52,804 nucleotides of DNA from Opitutia bacterium Tous-C1TDCM (GTDB taxonomy: Bacteria; Verrucomicrobiota; Verrucomicrobiia; Opitutales; Opitutaceae). Below, piece by piece: positions 8,781-19,400 of this stretch; within the stretch, counting starts at the first letter, position 1, and each line of letters opens with the position of its first letter. The notes below the pieces were generated by a model. The model had not been told where the DNA came from. It searched no databases and saw only the letters and a list, made by a program, of their open reading frames with translations. Location of the stretch: contig NEUS01000011.1 of NCBI GenBank assembly GCA_002288455.1, positions 1-52,804 of the forward strand, written 5' to 3'. Position numbers and translations under genes: made by a program.

Positions 8781-10123
8781 TCAGTGGTTCGTTTCAGCCG
8801 TCCGTTTCGCCGGCCAAAGTAGATTCAGCACGATCGCCGTGATGCCGCCGGCGGAAATGCCGGACTCGAAGACCATCCGGATCACTTCGGGAAACTTCGC
8901 CACCAGTCCGGGCTGCGTCGGCAGGCCCAAGCCGACGCCGAGGGCCAACGCCACGATCACCGCTTCGCGTTGCCCCAGCCCGGCGCTCAAGATCAGCCGC
9001 AGGCCCGAGACGGCGACGAGCCCGAAGAGCAGGAGCGCCAACGCCCCGAGCACCGGCGGCGGCACCGCGGTCACCGCCCGGCCGACGATCGGCACCAGCC
9101 CGAGCACCGCGAGAATCGCCGCCATCACGTAGCCGACGCGCCGGCTGGCCACGCCCGTGATCTGGATCACGCCGTTGTTCTGCGCGTAGGTAGTGCTGGG
9201 GAAACCGCCGAAAACCGCCGCCACGCTGCAGACAATGCCGTCGGCCAGCACGCCGCCCGAAAGGCGTTTCCAGTGGCCGTCGCCCTCGGTGGGCAGACCG
9301 GAAAGCTGCGACGTCGCCGTCATGTCGCCCATCGCTTCGAGCGACGACACCAGGTAGATGAATGCAAACGGCAGCACGAGGTGCCAGCTGAACGAAAACC
9401 CGAAGGGCAACACGCGCAGCGGGGTGATCCAGCCGGCCTCGGTCAAACTCACCGGGGCGCGCAGACCGCCCGCAACGGCGCAGACGAGGCAGCCGCCCGC
9501 GATGCCGAGCGCCACGCCGGCGACGCGGGCCCAGGCTTTGCCCGTCGCCTGCGCGGCCACGATGATGCCGATGACGACGAAGCCCGCCAGCAGGCCGGGC
9601 CAAGGCGTGCCGCCCGGCAGCAGCGGCGTGGCCAGACCGTAGAACGCCGTCGGGATCAGCGAGGTGCCGATGAGCAAAACGATGATCCCGGAAATCAAAG
9701 GCGTGAAAACGCGGCGCAGTTTCCCGAGCAGCGGCGCAAGCGCCATCTGGAAGGGGGCGACGAAGCACGACATCCCGAACATCATGCCGAGCCCGCCGGC
9801 CTGCCAGGCCTGCGTGAGCGGCTGCATGAACGCGAAGCTTGTGCCCGTGACGCTGAGCAAGCCGCAGCCGACGGGGCCCCGGCGACGGCATTGGAGAAAC
9901 GCCCCGAGGCCCGAGGCCAGCAGCGCGACGCTGATGAAGTACGCGGTGTCCTCCGGGGAAAATTTGAGCGCGTTGGCCAGCAGCAGCGGGGCGTGACCGT
10001 GCCGACCACCATGGCCGCGACATGTTGGACGCCGACGAGCAGGGCCGTGCCGAACGGCACGCGATCCTCGAGCCCGTAGACGATGAGCGGCGAAGCCGCA
10101 GGTGCGGCCGGGGTGGGTTCCAT
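8781..10123 (-). pseudogene. NCS2 family permease, uracil-xanthine (UraA/PbuX) type, interrupted by a frameshift
   Basis: The natural start is the ATG at 10123 (MEPTPAAPAASPLIVYGLED), followed by the usual VGVQHVAAMVVGTVTP of UraA/PbuX permeases. Right after this the frame changes: the sequence continues in the next frame as APLLLANALKF and then runs normally to the stop at 8781. The shift falls at a run of four G (9988-9991), where one extra base would restore a product of about 447 residues, the usual family length. Motifs later in the gene (YAQNNGVIQITGVASRRVG, PPPVLGALALLLFG) are intact. It is either a recent inactivation or a homopolymer sequencing error. It would import xanthine or uracil. 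Confidence 0.8.
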
Positions 10124-10176
10124 GGCCGATCCCTAGCAGCCCGCAGGCCACCGGGGCGACCTCCGGGGCAAGAAAA

Positions 10177-10202
10177 ACGCCGCCCGGAAATCCGGGCGGC
10201 GT
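10177..10202 (-). terminator. Rho-independent terminator of the TonB-dependent receptor
   Basis: On the minus strand an 11-bp perfect stem (10202-10192 with 10187-10177, CCGGGCGGCGT arms) with a 4-nt loop is followed by TTTTTC. It lies 108 bp after the receptor stop and before the start of the frameshifted NCS2 gene. Confidence 0.85.
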
Positions 10203-10309
10203 GGGAGGGAGAATCGGGCGGCGAGCGCAGGTCGCCGGTCGGGGGTGGCTCGGCGCTTCAAACGGCGGGGCGAACCCCTGACCCGGGCTGAAGCTCCGGG
10301 CTACGGGGC

Positions 10310-12781
10310 TCAGAAGCGGAGCGTCACGGTCACTTCGCCGCGGATACCGGGCTCGGCGAGGATCGATTCGTTGCCGTAGACACCGTTCGGCGGGGACCAG
10401 TTCTTCTCGTCGGTCACGTTGAGGACCGTGAGCTGGGCGCCCCACTTCTTCGTGTTGTAGAAGAGACCGCCGTCGATCTGGTACTGCGCCGGGATCACGA
10501 GGGTGCCGGCCCAGTTGTTGTTCATCTCGGTCGTGTAGGTGCCGTTGAGCGAGAAGCCGAAACCGTTGTCGTACTTGTAGGAGACGAGGGCGTTCAGCTG
10601 GTTGCGCGGGGCGCCCTGGACGCGGACGCGGCCGGAGGTCTGGGTGTTGGGCCGGACTTCGGCGGAGGCGGCGGGCGTGACGTTGAGAGCCTCGAAGCCG
10701 ATGTTGGCGGCGGGCACGCTGCCGTCGATCAGGGCGTAGGAGAACGTGGCGTACATGTACTTGTTCGGCTGGTAATTCGCCTCGAACTCGAAGCCGCGGT
10801 AGCGGTAGGTGGCGACCGGGCTGTTCTGCGGTTTGCTCTGGCGGGTCTGGTCGAAGAGCGCGGTGCCGATGAAGAGTTTGCCGTTGAGCAAAGAGAACTT
10901 CATGCCGACTTCCTTCAGCTCGCTGGGCTGCTCGAAGGCCGTCTTGTCGAGGACGAAGGGCGCGGTGCCGCCGGGGCCGCGGCCGATGAAGGCGGTGTAG
11001 CCGCCGCCGTTGCCGGCCGCGCCCGCGGTGTTCTTGCTGTAGTTGTAAGTCGCATACGTCGAGACCGTCGGGGAAACGTTGTAGCCGAGGCTGACGTTGC
11101 CGTTGGGCAGCGCGACGCTGAGGGTGTCCTCGGCGACCGTGGTGAACGGATCGCGCGAGTAGATGCTCATGAAGTCGACGCGGGCGCCGGTGGAGAGCGT
11201 CAGGTCCGGGGCGATTTTCCAGCTGGCCTGGGCGAAAGGCGCGACGGTCTTGGCGTTGCTGATGTTGCCGTCGGCGCCGCTCGGGGAACCGAAGGCGATG
11301 AGGGTGGAGCCGTAGCGCTCGGGCTTGCCCGGGACGGTCGCGGCGGCGAAGTGGCCGGCGAAGTTCACCGAGTTGTAGGCGTTGATGAAATTGCGGTCCT
11401 TGGTGATGTCCCAGACGGCGGCGGGCTCGAAGAAGAAGTCGGCCCAGGCCTTGACGCTGATGTAGCGGGCGGCGGCGCCGAAGTTGATCGAGTGGTCACC
11501 GAGCTTCTTCTGCAGTTCGAGGCGCGACTCGGCCGTGAAGGAGGGGTCGATGACCTCGGAGTAGTGGTAGGAGCTGAGCGTGTCGCGGCGCGTGTAGGTC
11601 AACAGCGTGTTGTTGACGACGGTCAGGTCGGGCGAGGATTTCACGGTCTGGATCGCCTGGACCTTGAAGTTGCGGCCCATCGAGTTGTCGCCGGGGCGCA
11701 GCAGGCGGAGGCGGCGGTCGAGTTTGACCGCGGGACCGTAGGCCATGCGGTTGCTCACCGGGAAGCCGGAGGTGACCCAGCGGGAATTCTGCGGGTCGGA
11801 GAGCGGCGCCGCGGGGCCGCCGGGGACGCCGAAGCTCGCGATGATCGGGACGCCCGCGGCCGTGAAGTACTGGGGAAAGCCGGCGACCGGGGCCGGATTG
11901 CTGTTCACGCCGGTGACGTAGTAGCCGTCGTCGATCAGGCGCTGGGTCGGACGGTTGACGCCGAAGTTTTCGACGTACTCGGCGTAGAACGCCTGGGCGT
12001 TCATGAAGAGCTCGTAGTTCTGGTTCGGGCGGTAGGTGATCGCGCCGTAAATGGAATGCTTCTTCGAGTACTGGTCGTAATAGTAGCCCTCGGCGTCCTC
12101 GCCGGCGTAGCTCACGCGGTACGCGAGTTCCTTGGAGACGGGGCCGCCGACGTCGAAGCCCCACTTGAAAGTGCTGTAGCTGCCGATGGTGACGAAACTC
12201 GAACCCTTGAAACCTTCGAAGGACGGGCGCTTGGTCACGAGGTCGACGAAGCCGCCGACGTAGGTCGAGACGCCCTGGACCGCGGTGGCGGGGCCTTTGA
12301 CGATGTTGACGGATTCGACCGAGTTGAAATCGATCGGCATGCCGTTGCCGTTGGACGTGATGCGTTCGCGGATACCGTTCACGAACACATCGCCCGACTG
12401 GCCGCGGATGTCGGGATTGCCGGGGGCGCCGAAATTGGTGCGGGTGTACGAGCTCGAGGTGAGCTTGGAGAAATCGCGCACGTCCTGGATCGCGATCGCG
12501 GAAAGCTGTTCGCGGGAGATGATGGTGACGTTGCGGGGCGTCTCCAGAATGCTCATGTCCGTGCCGAACACGGAATTGAAGGGACGGGAAGTCGGCAGGA
12601 TCTGCTGCTCGATCGGCACGGCGGAGACCTGGAATTTCTCCAAGGTCGTGATTTCGCCGGAAGCCGGGCGTTGGGCGGGCGGCGCCGACTGGGCGGCCAA
12701 GGTCGCAGCGCCGGCAAGCGCCAGCGCCAAGGTGGCGACCTGAGTGGAGGTGTTGAGGGAGTTCGGTTTGCTGGGTATCAC
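10310..12781 (-). CDS. TonB-dependent siderophore-type receptor
   Basis: An 823-residue outer-membrane receptor. A signal peptide (about 1-30, ending LAAQS) precedes a plug domain at about 45-200: a TonB-box-like EKFQVSAVP, then TPRNVTIISREQL, IRGQSGDVFVNGIRE and VESVNIVKGPATAVQG, all standard plug motifs. A 22-stranded barrel follows and ends in GEVTVTLRF with the terminal Phe. The plug and YDQYSKK-type barrel resemble FhuA/FpvA-like ferric-siderophore receptors, but the ligand is not known. A good ribosome binding site (GGGAGG) is placed 5 bp before the ATG. It is a single-gene unit ending in a strong terminator. Confidence 0.92.
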   Translation of the reverse strand: MIPSKPNSLNTSTQVATLALALAGAATLAAQSAPPAQRPASGEITTLEKFQVSAVPIEQQILPTSRPFNSVFGTDMSILETPRNVTIISREQLSAIAIQDVRDFSKLTSSSYTRTNFGAPGNPDIRGQSGDVFVNGIRERITSNGNGMPIDFNSVESVNIVKGPATAVQGVSTYVGGFVDLVTKRPSFEGFKGSSFVTIGSYSTFKWGFDVGGPVSKELAYRVSYAGEDAEGYYYDQYSKKHSIYGAITYRPNQNYELFMNAQAFYAEYVENFGVNRPTQRLIDDGYYVTGVNSNPAPVAGFPQYFTAAGVPIIASFGVPGGPAAPLSDPQNSRWVTSGFPVSNRMAYGPAVKLDRRLRLLRPGDNSMGRNFKVQAIQTVKSSPDLTVVNNTLLTYTRRDTLSSYHYSEVIDPSFTAESRLELQKKLGDHSINFGAAARYISVKAWADFFFEPAAVWDITKDRNFINAYNSVNFAGHFAAATVPGKPERYGSTLIAFGSPSGADGNISNAKTVAPFAQASWKIAPDLTLSTGARVDFMSIYSRDPFTTVAEDTLSVALPNGNVSLGYNVSPTVSTYATYNYSKNTAGAAGNGGGYTAFIGRGPGGTAPFVLDKTAFEQPSELKEVGMKFSLLNGKLFIGTALFDQTRQSKPQNSPVATYRYRGFEFEANYQPNKYMYATFSYALIDGSVPAANIGFEALNVTPAASAEVRPNTQTSGRVRVQGAPRNQLNALVSYKYDNGFGFSLNGTYTTEMNNNWAGTLVIPAQYQIDGGLFYNTKKWGAQLTVLNVTDEKNWSPPNGVYGNESILAEPGIRGEVTVTLRF

Positions 12782-12854
12782 GCCCTCCCTGTCAGCAGGC
12801 CGCGCACCAATTGCAGCCTCAAAGTAACAGAAACCACGGAAATCTGGCGATGGA

Positions 12855-12869
12855 ATGAGCCATTCTCAT
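12855..12869. promoter_or_regulatory. Small palindrome upstream of the TonB-dependent receptor
   Basis: ATGAG-N5-CTCAT lies about 75 bp upstream of the receptor start, in the AT-richer part of the intergenic space shared with the 3' end of adenine deaminase. It could be an operator for an iron-responsive regulator, but it matches the classical Fur consensus poorly, so only the palindrome is claimed. Confidence 0.25.
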
Positions 12870-12942
12870 GCAAATCACCCCGATTTCCCGCCAAAACAGG
12901 CCGAATCCCCCGCCCTGCTAGGCCTACTCCGGCCCAACCGGT

Positions 12943-14742
12943 CTATTCAAACAGCGGCACGACCTTCATGCCGAGCACATCGATCAGGCCCTTGTCGGTC
13001 AGACGGAGTTCGGGAATGACGGACAACGGCAGCAGATTGAAACCCATGTAGGGCACCTTGCAGCCCAGTTTCGTCCAGGCACGCTTGAGCGCCGTGGTTT
13101 CCTTGGCGACCACGGGCGCGCGACGGTCGGAAAGCAGGCCGGCGATCGGCAGCGCGACGCTCGCGAGGACCTTGCCGCCGCGCACGACGCAGACGCCGCC
13201 CTTGAGTTTCTTGACGGTGGCGAGCGCGAGTTGCAGGTCGGCCTCGTTGGTGCCGGCGAGGACGATATTGTGGGCGTCGTGGCCCACGCTGCTGGCGACC
13301 GCGCCGTGGCGCAGGCCGAAGTCGCGGAGCAAACCGTAGCCGACGCCGCCGTTTTTCCCGTGCCGCTCGATCACGGTGAGGAAACAGAGATCCGACGCCG
13401 CGAAGATCTCGTCCCAAGATTGGCCGGAGGAAATCTTGACGCGGTCGTGGGCCGTGAGAATGCCCGGCGGCACGAGGCGGATGACGTTGGCGGTGGCGTC
13501 GGTCTTGGGCAACGCGGGCGACAACGGCACGCGCGGCGGCAACTTCACGGTACGGTACGCGGCCGTGGGGTAACGGTAACGGCGCGAGAGCGCGCGATCG
13601 AGCACGGGCGTGATCTTGCGGCCCGAGACGACGAGTTCGCCGCCGTACCAGGTGTTCTGCACTTCGAGGGCGTCGTTGAGCAGCACGAGGTCGGCGCGGC
13701 GCGACGGCCCGAGCCCGCCGAAATCGCCGTCCATGCCGTATCGGGTCGCCGGATGCAGGGAGCCGAGGCTCCAGGCCGTCGTGGTACCGAGGCCGGCGGC
13801 GACGGCCTGGCGGACCACCCAGTCCATCCCGAAGAGGAAGAGATCGTCGGCATCGCGATCGTCGGTGCACACACAGACGCGCTTGGGATTCGCGCCGAGC
13901 TCGGTGACGGCCTTGATCGCCTGCGGCAGGGAATGCCACGGCGTGAGCGGATTGCCGCCGCGCAAAAAGATCCACAGGCCGTTCTCGAGGAAGTCGTCGG
14001 CGATGTCGCGGTCGATCGACTCGTGCGTGTCGGTGATGCCGCTGGCGGCGCCGGCAGCGACGAAGTCGCGGCCGTAGATGTGACCGCAGACGGGCCGCCC
14101 GCGTTTCAGCGCCTCGGCGAGCACGGCGTGGCTGCGCGGGTCGCCCATCGCGACCGAGATGTAGTCCATCTTTTCGCCGAGGGCGGCGGCCTCGGGCCAG
14201 CGGTCGAAGATGCGGCCGATCTTGTCCGGCGTGAGATCGCCGCCGGCGGTCTCGAGCGTCGCGTTCGTCGCCGGGACCGTGCTTGGCACGGTGAGGAAAA
14301 CGGAGAGCGGGGCCTGGCGCGCGTCCTCGAGCATCCACTCGATGCCGGCGACGTCGCACACGTTGCCGATTTCGTGCGAATCGCAGAAGACCGTCGTGGT
14401 GCCGTTGAGCAGCGCGGCCTCGGCGAAGGCGCAGGCCGTCATCATGCTGCTCTCGATGTGCACATGCGGATCGACGAGGCCGGGGGCGATGATGCCGCCG
14501 CGCACGTCGTGGAGCTTCGTTTTGCCGGCGAGTTTCGCCTTTTTGAAGGTCCCGGCCGGTTTCACCGCGGCGATGCGTCCGCCCTTGATCCAGACTTCGC
14601 GGTCCCGGTGGACGCGCTCCGTGTAAGTGGAGAGGATACGGGCGCCGGTGAGGACGAGATCGGGCGCGAGGCGACCCATCGCCACAGCCGCCAGATCGCG
14701 CGTCATGGTATGGAGCGGGGCAACGGAGAAACGGGTCAGCAT
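12943..14742 (-). CDS. ade: Adenine deaminase
   Basis: A 599-residue amidohydrolase of the Ade family, which converts adenine to hypoxanthine and ammonia. The metal site motif [13 protein letters not shown] is at about 88-100 (His 93 and 95). Other family signatures are CDSHEIGNV (about 120), GHIYGRDF (about 220), [14 protein letters not shown] (about 290) and the C-terminal [17 protein letters not shown] region with [16 protein letters not shown]. Length is normal. A shorter start at residue 13 ([10 protein letters not shown]) is possible. Two purine or pyrimidine base permeases of the NCS2 superfamily are encoded within 7 kb, so this looks like a loose purine salvage group. Confidence 0.93.
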   Translation of the reverse strand: MLTRFSVAPLHTMTRDLAAVAMGRLAPDLVLTGARILSTYTERVHRDREVWIKGGRIAAVKPAGTFKKAKLAGKTKLHDVRGGIIAPGLVDPHVHIESSMMTACAFAEAALLNGTTTVFCDSHEIGNVCDVAGIEWMLEDARQAPLSVFLTVPSTVPATNATLETAGGDLTPDKIGRIFDRWPEAAALGEKMDYISVAMGDPRSHAVLAEALKRGRPVCGHIYGRDFVAAGAASGITDTHESIDRDIADDFLENGLWIFLRGGNPLTPWHSLPQAIKAVTELGANPKRVCVCTDDRDADDLFLFGMDWVVRQAVAAGLGTTTAWSLGSLHPATRYGMDGDFGGLGPSRRADLVLLNDALEVQNTWYGGELVVSGRKITPVLDRALSRRYRYPTAAYRTVKLPPRVPLSPALPKTDATANVIRLVPPGILTAHDRVKISSGQSWDEIFAASDLCFLTVIERHGKNGGVGYGLLRDFGLRHGAVASSVGHDAHNIVLAGTNEADLQLALATVKKLKGGVCVVRGGKVLASVALPIAGLLSDRRAPVVAKETTALKRAWTKLGCKVPYMGFNLLPLSVIPELRLTDKGLIDVLGMKVVPLFE

Positions 14743-14860
14743 GCGGCCAAGAGAGCAGACTTCGGGCCGGGCGCGACGAGTTTTTCAAGGCCCGCTTCGG
14801 CCGCCGCAAATTGGACCGTCGCGCCCGGTTCCCGGCTCAGCCGAACTCACGCCGTTGCGC

Positions 14861-14970
14861 GAGCGTGGCTGGCAGTTGAGGGCAAAACCGTTCGGTTCGT
14901 CAGGTTGCTGGCTTCGGCCAAGTTTTCCGTGGCTCTGTCTCTCAACTCTCAACTTTGAACTCTCAACTGC
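14861..14970. repeat. Dispersed intergenic repeat, copy A
   Basis: This stretch after the DUF1501 gene shares a long nearly identical core with 24151-24272, including the perfect 20-mer GGTTCGTCAGGTTGCTGGCT. Both copies begin with a GTTGAG-type word and end in runs of CTCAACTCTCAAC, so the ends can pair with one another. No ORF is conserved. Confidence 0.75.
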
Positions 14971-14981
14971 ATGATCCCGCC

Positions 14982-16433
14982 TCACGCCAGCACGGCCTTG
15001 ACCACCTCGCCGTGAACATCGGTCAACCGGTACTGCCGGCCCTGGAACCGGAACGTCAGCCGCGCGTGATCGATGCCGAGGCAGTGCATAATCGTGGCCT
15101 GCAGATCGTGGATGTGGACGGGATCGCGGACGACGTTGAAACCGAATTCGTCGGTCGCCCCGTGCACGATGCCGCGCTTGATGCCGCCGCCGGCCATCCA
15201 GAGCGAAAACGCGCGGCCGTGGTGGTCGCGGCCGTAGCGGTCGCGATGCGCGTCGCCCTGCGCGTAGGGCGTCCGGCCGAATTCGCCGCCCCAGATCACG
15301 AGCGTCTCGTCGAGCAGCCCGCGCTGTTTCAAGTCGCGGATCAGCGCCGCGCTGGCCTGGTCGACGTCGCGGGCCAAATTGGGCAGATGCTCGTGCAGTC
15401 CGCCGTGGTGGTCCCAGTCGCGGTGATACAGTTGCACGAAGCGCACGCCGCGCTCCGCCAGGCGCCGCGCAAGCAGGCAATTCCGCGCGAAGGACCCCGG
15501 CGCCTGCACGTCGGGCCCGTAGCTTTCGAGCACGTGGGCGGGCTCGCCCTTCAGCTCCATGAGTTCCGGCACGCTGGCCTGCATGCGGTAGGCCATCTCG
15601 AATTGGGCGATCCTCGTCTCGATTTCCGGATCGCCGCTTTGCTCCAGTTGCAGGCGGTTCAGGTCCGCGATGCCGTCGAGCATGGTGCGCCGCCGCGCGC
15701 GCGTGAGGCCCGCCGGATCGTTGAGGTAAAGCACCGGATCGCCGGCCCCGCGGAATTGCACGCCCTGGTGCGCGCTCGGCAGAAAGCCGCTGCCCCAGAG
15801 CCGCGCGAGCAACCCCTGCCCCGCCCGCTTGGCGTTGACGGACACGAGCACCACGAACGAGGGCAGGTTTTCGTTGCCGCGGCCGAGACCGTAGTCGACC
15901 CATGCGCCCATGCTGGGCCGGCCCGGCAATTGGCTGCCGCTTTGGAAAAACGTGATCGCCGGGTCGTGATTGATCGCCTCCGTGTGCAGCGAGCGGATCA
16001 CGCACAGTTCGTCGGCGATCTCCCGCGTGAACGGCAACAGGTCGCTGATCCGCGTGCCGCAGGTGCCGCCGGGATGGAAGTCGAATTTGCTCGGTTGCAA
16101 CGCGAGCCGCGCCTGCGACGCCACCATCCCGGTGATGCGCTGGCCTTGCCGCACGGAGTCCGGCAGGTCCTCGTTGAATCGCGCGCGCAGCAGCGGCTTT
16201 TCATCCAGCAGGTCGAGGTGCGAAGGCCCGCCGGACTGGAAAAGGCAAATCACGCGTTTCGCCTTCGGCGCGAAATGCGGCAAGCCCGGCAACGCCCCGC
16301 CCGCCATGGGCGCGGGGGCGGCGCACGCCTCGCCGCGCAGCAGGTGCGACAGCGCCGCGGCGCCGAGACCGAGCCCGGTACGGGTCAGGAAATCGCGGCG
16401 GCTGGAACGGGTCTCGTAACGGTGGCAGGACAT
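14982..16433 (-). CDS. DUF1501 domain-containing protein (Tat-exported)
   Basis: A 483-residue DUF1501 (sulfatase-like, alkaline-phosphatase fold) protein. It begins with a twin-arginine signal SSRRDFLTRTGLGLGAAALSHLL (split by its RR at about 12-13). The mature domain shows CLFQSGGPSHLDLLDEKP (about 65-82), RSLHTEAINHDPA (about 145) and the late WGGEFGRTPYAQG and DHHGRAFSLWMAGGG motifs seen in the family. It is 19 bp downstream of the PSD1 cytochrome gene, and these two families are nearly always encoded together in Planctomycetes and Verrucomicrobia. Its biochemical activity is unknown; a role in extracellular polysaccharide or sulfated-substrate use is commonly assumed. Confidence 0.9.
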   Translation of the reverse strand: MSCHRYETRSSRRDFLTRTGLGLGAAALSHLLRGEACAAPAPMAGGALPGLPHFAPKAKRVICLFQSGGPSHLDLLDEKPLLRARFNEDLPDSVRQGQRITGMVASQARLALQPSKFDFHPGGTCGTRISDLLPFTREIADELCVIRSLHTEAINHDPAITFFQSGSQLPGRPSMGAWVDYGLGRGNENLPSFVVLVSVNAKRAGQGLLARLWGSGFLPSAHQGVQFRGAGDPVLYLNDPAGLTRARRRTMLDGIADLNRLQLEQSGDPEIETRIAQFEMAYRMQASVPELMELKGEPAHVLESYGPDVQAPGSFARNCLLARRLAERGVRFVQLYHRDWDHHGGLHEHLPNLARDVDQASAALIRDLKQRGLLDETLVIWGGEFGRTPYAQGDAHRDRYGRDHHGRAFSLWMAGGGIKRGIVHGATDEFGFNVVRDPVHIHDLQATIMHCLGIDHARLTFRFQGRQYRLTDVHGEVVKAVLA

Positions 16434-16452
16434 GGCGAGGGGCGGCGCGGGC

Positions 16453-19400
16453 TCAGTTCTTCGTGATCGTTTCGTCGAGGCTCAGCAACATGCTCGCGAC
16501 CGCGGCGGCCGCGGCCTGCTCGGGCAACGGGATTCCTGGCTCCGGCGGCGCGGCGCCGACCTGCAGGAGTTTCGCGGCGTCGTCGGGATTCGCGGCGTAG
16601 TCGCGGCGCAGCGTTTGCCAAGTCCGCACCAGGACCGCGGTTTCCTCGGGACGCGGCGCGCGGCCCGTCGCGGTGCGGAAGCCCCATTCCGCCTTGGCCG
16701 CGTCGTCGGCTCCGTCCGCCTGCAACAGCCGCACCCCGAGCCGGCGCGCGGCCTCGAAGTAGCCGGGTTCGTTCCACAGCGCGAGCGCCTGCAGCGGCGT
16801 GTTGGTGCGCGCGCGGCGCACGGTGCAGAACTCGCGGTCGGGCGCATCGAAGGTCGTCATCGCCGGATGCGGCACGGTGCGTTTCCAGAACGTGTACAGG
16901 CTGCGGCGATACCGGTCCGCGCCCTGGCTTTCCACCCACTTGGTGCCCGGGTAGTTCGCCCCGACCACGATGCCGTCGTACAGTTTCTCCGGCTGGTAGG
17001 GAAACACGCTCGGCCCCCCGATCGTCGGTACCAGCAACCCGGATACCGCCAACGCCTGGTCGCGGATCAGCTCCGCCGGCAGGCGCACGCGCGGCCCGCG
17101 GGCGAGCAGGCGGTTCTCCGGGTCGCGCGCCGCCAGCGCGGGCGAAACCGCGCTGCTTTGGCGGTAGGTCGCGGACAGCACGACCGTCCGCAGCCAGCGT
17201 TTCACGTTCCACCGGCCGCCGACGAACTCCGTTGCCAAATGATCGAGCAATCCCGGATGGCTCGGCCACTCGCTCTGCGATCCGAAATCCTCGAGGGTCT
17301 TCACGAGGCCGGTGCCGAACAGCTGCGCCCAAAAACGGTTCACGACGACGCGCGCGGTGAGCGGATGGTCCGGCTGCGTCAGCCACTGCGCCAACCCGAG
17401 CCGGTTCCGCGGCGCCCCGACGGGCCACGGGGCGAGCAGGCGCTCGGGCACGCCGGCGTCGACCGCCTCGCCCGGGCCGTCGTACTGCCCGCGGCCCAGC
17501 ACGCGCGCCGGGCGCGGGGTCGCCATTTCCGCCATCACCATGGCGGTGGGCAAACTGCGCTGGAGGGCGAGCAATTCGCCCGCCACGCGGGTCCGGCGCG
17601 CGAGCGCCGCGGCGCCGGTCGGCTCCGCGCCGAGCAACGCGTCCCGCAACCAGCCGAGTTCCCGTTCGCGGGCAGTGCCGTCGGCCCGGCGCGCGGCCGC
17701 ATACGGCAGCGCCGCCGCGGCGAACTGCGCGCGGATCTCGTCCGCCGCGAGCGCGCGCGCAAACCCCGTCAGATCGTCGAAAGCCCCGCGCCAACGGCGG
17801 CCGTCCGGAGCATTGTCCGCGCCGACGAGAAAATCGCGCCGCGGCGGCTCCCCGGACAGGCCGTCGTGGAGCACGCGCGTGCCGATTTCCCGGCCGTCGA
17901 CAAACATCCGGACCGCGGCCGCGGCCTTCCCGCCGGCGTACGCGACGGCCACGTGCCGCCACTCGTCGGGCCGGATCTGCGCGCCGACCGACCGCACGAC
18001 CACCGCGTATACCGGGTACCGCTCGCTCAACCGCAACTCGAGTTCGCCGTCGATCAGCCGCAATTCCCGGCCCTTGCCGTATTGGGAATCCGCCGGCGAT
18101 CCGACGTGGTTCAGCGCCGAGAGCAGCGGGACATCCGACGGATTGCCGGCCTCGGGCCGGAGCCAAAACGCGACCGTCGCGCCGGCCTTGCCGGCGAAGT
18201 CGAGGGCCGAGCCTTCGATTCTGGGCGCGGGGGCATCGGCCGCGGGCCGCCACACCTCGTCGACGAGGCCGGGGCCGGAGCGTTCCGTTTCCAGCAACGC
18301 ACAACCGTTGAGCGCGGCGGCGCGGGCCCGCGCCTCGGCCGCGAGCGCGGGCAGCGCGGCGGCGCTGGCGTTGCTCCAGGTCCAACCGGCCGCGAGCGCG
18401 TCGACGGCCTTGGCGGCCGCGGCCGCTTCCGATTCCCATTCGCGCAACGCCTGCTGCTGGGCCCGTGTGGGGGCCGGGATCATCGGGACGGCGTTCGCCA
18501 CCCGGCCGTCCTCGCCGAATTCCGGCACGTTGTTGAAGAAAGCGGCCAACCGGTAGTAGTCCCGCTGCGCGATCGGATCGAATTTGTGGTCGTGGCACCG
18601 TGCGCACTCCATCGTCAGCCCGAGCCACGCGGTGCTGAGGGTGCGGACGCGGTCGGCGACGTACTCGACGCGGTATTCCTCGTCGATGATGCCGCCCTCG
18701 CTGTTGATCACATGGTTGCGGCCAAAGCCGGTGGCGATCCGCTGCTCCAACGTCGGCTGCGGCAGCAAGTCGCCGGCCAGCTGCTCGGCGATGAAACGGT
18801 CGTACGGCAAATTGGTGTTGAACGCCTCGATCACCCAGTCGCGCCAGCGCCACATCGTCCGGGTCGAGTCGTTGTTGAAGCCGTGGGTGTCGGCATAGCG
18901 CGCGGCGTCGAGCCACTCGATCGCCTGCCGTTCGCCGTAGTGCGGCGAAGCCAGCAGCCGGTCCGCCGCGGCGGCGTAGGCCGCTTCGCCGCGGGCCCGC
19001 ACGTCGGCGGCAAACGCATCCAGCTCCGCGGGCGTCGGCGGCAGTCCGGTGAGGTCGAGCGCCGCCCGCCGCAACCACGTCGCCGGCGCAGCTTCGGGTG
19101 CCGGCGCGAGATTTTCCGCTTCCAGCCGGGCCAGCACGAAGCGATCGAGCGGCTGCCGCGGCCACGCCGTCTGGCGGACGGCCGGCAAAGGTTCCCGCTG
19201 CGGCGGCACAAAGGCCCAATGGCGCGCATACGGTGCGCCCGCGGCGATCCACGCGCGGAGAACTTCGCGCTGCGCCGGCGTGACCGTCTTGTGCGCTTCC
19301 GGCGGCGGCATCGCCTCGGTGGCGTCCGTCGACGCCAACCGCCGCAACAGTTCGCTCTCGTCGGGCCGGCCCGGCACCACGGCCGCGATGCCGTCGCGCA

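Noticed and set aside
12855..12869. Fur box upstream of the TonB-dependent receptor
   Set aside because: Only the ATGAG/CTCAT palindrome is clear; alignment with the classical 19-bp Fur consensus matches few positions.
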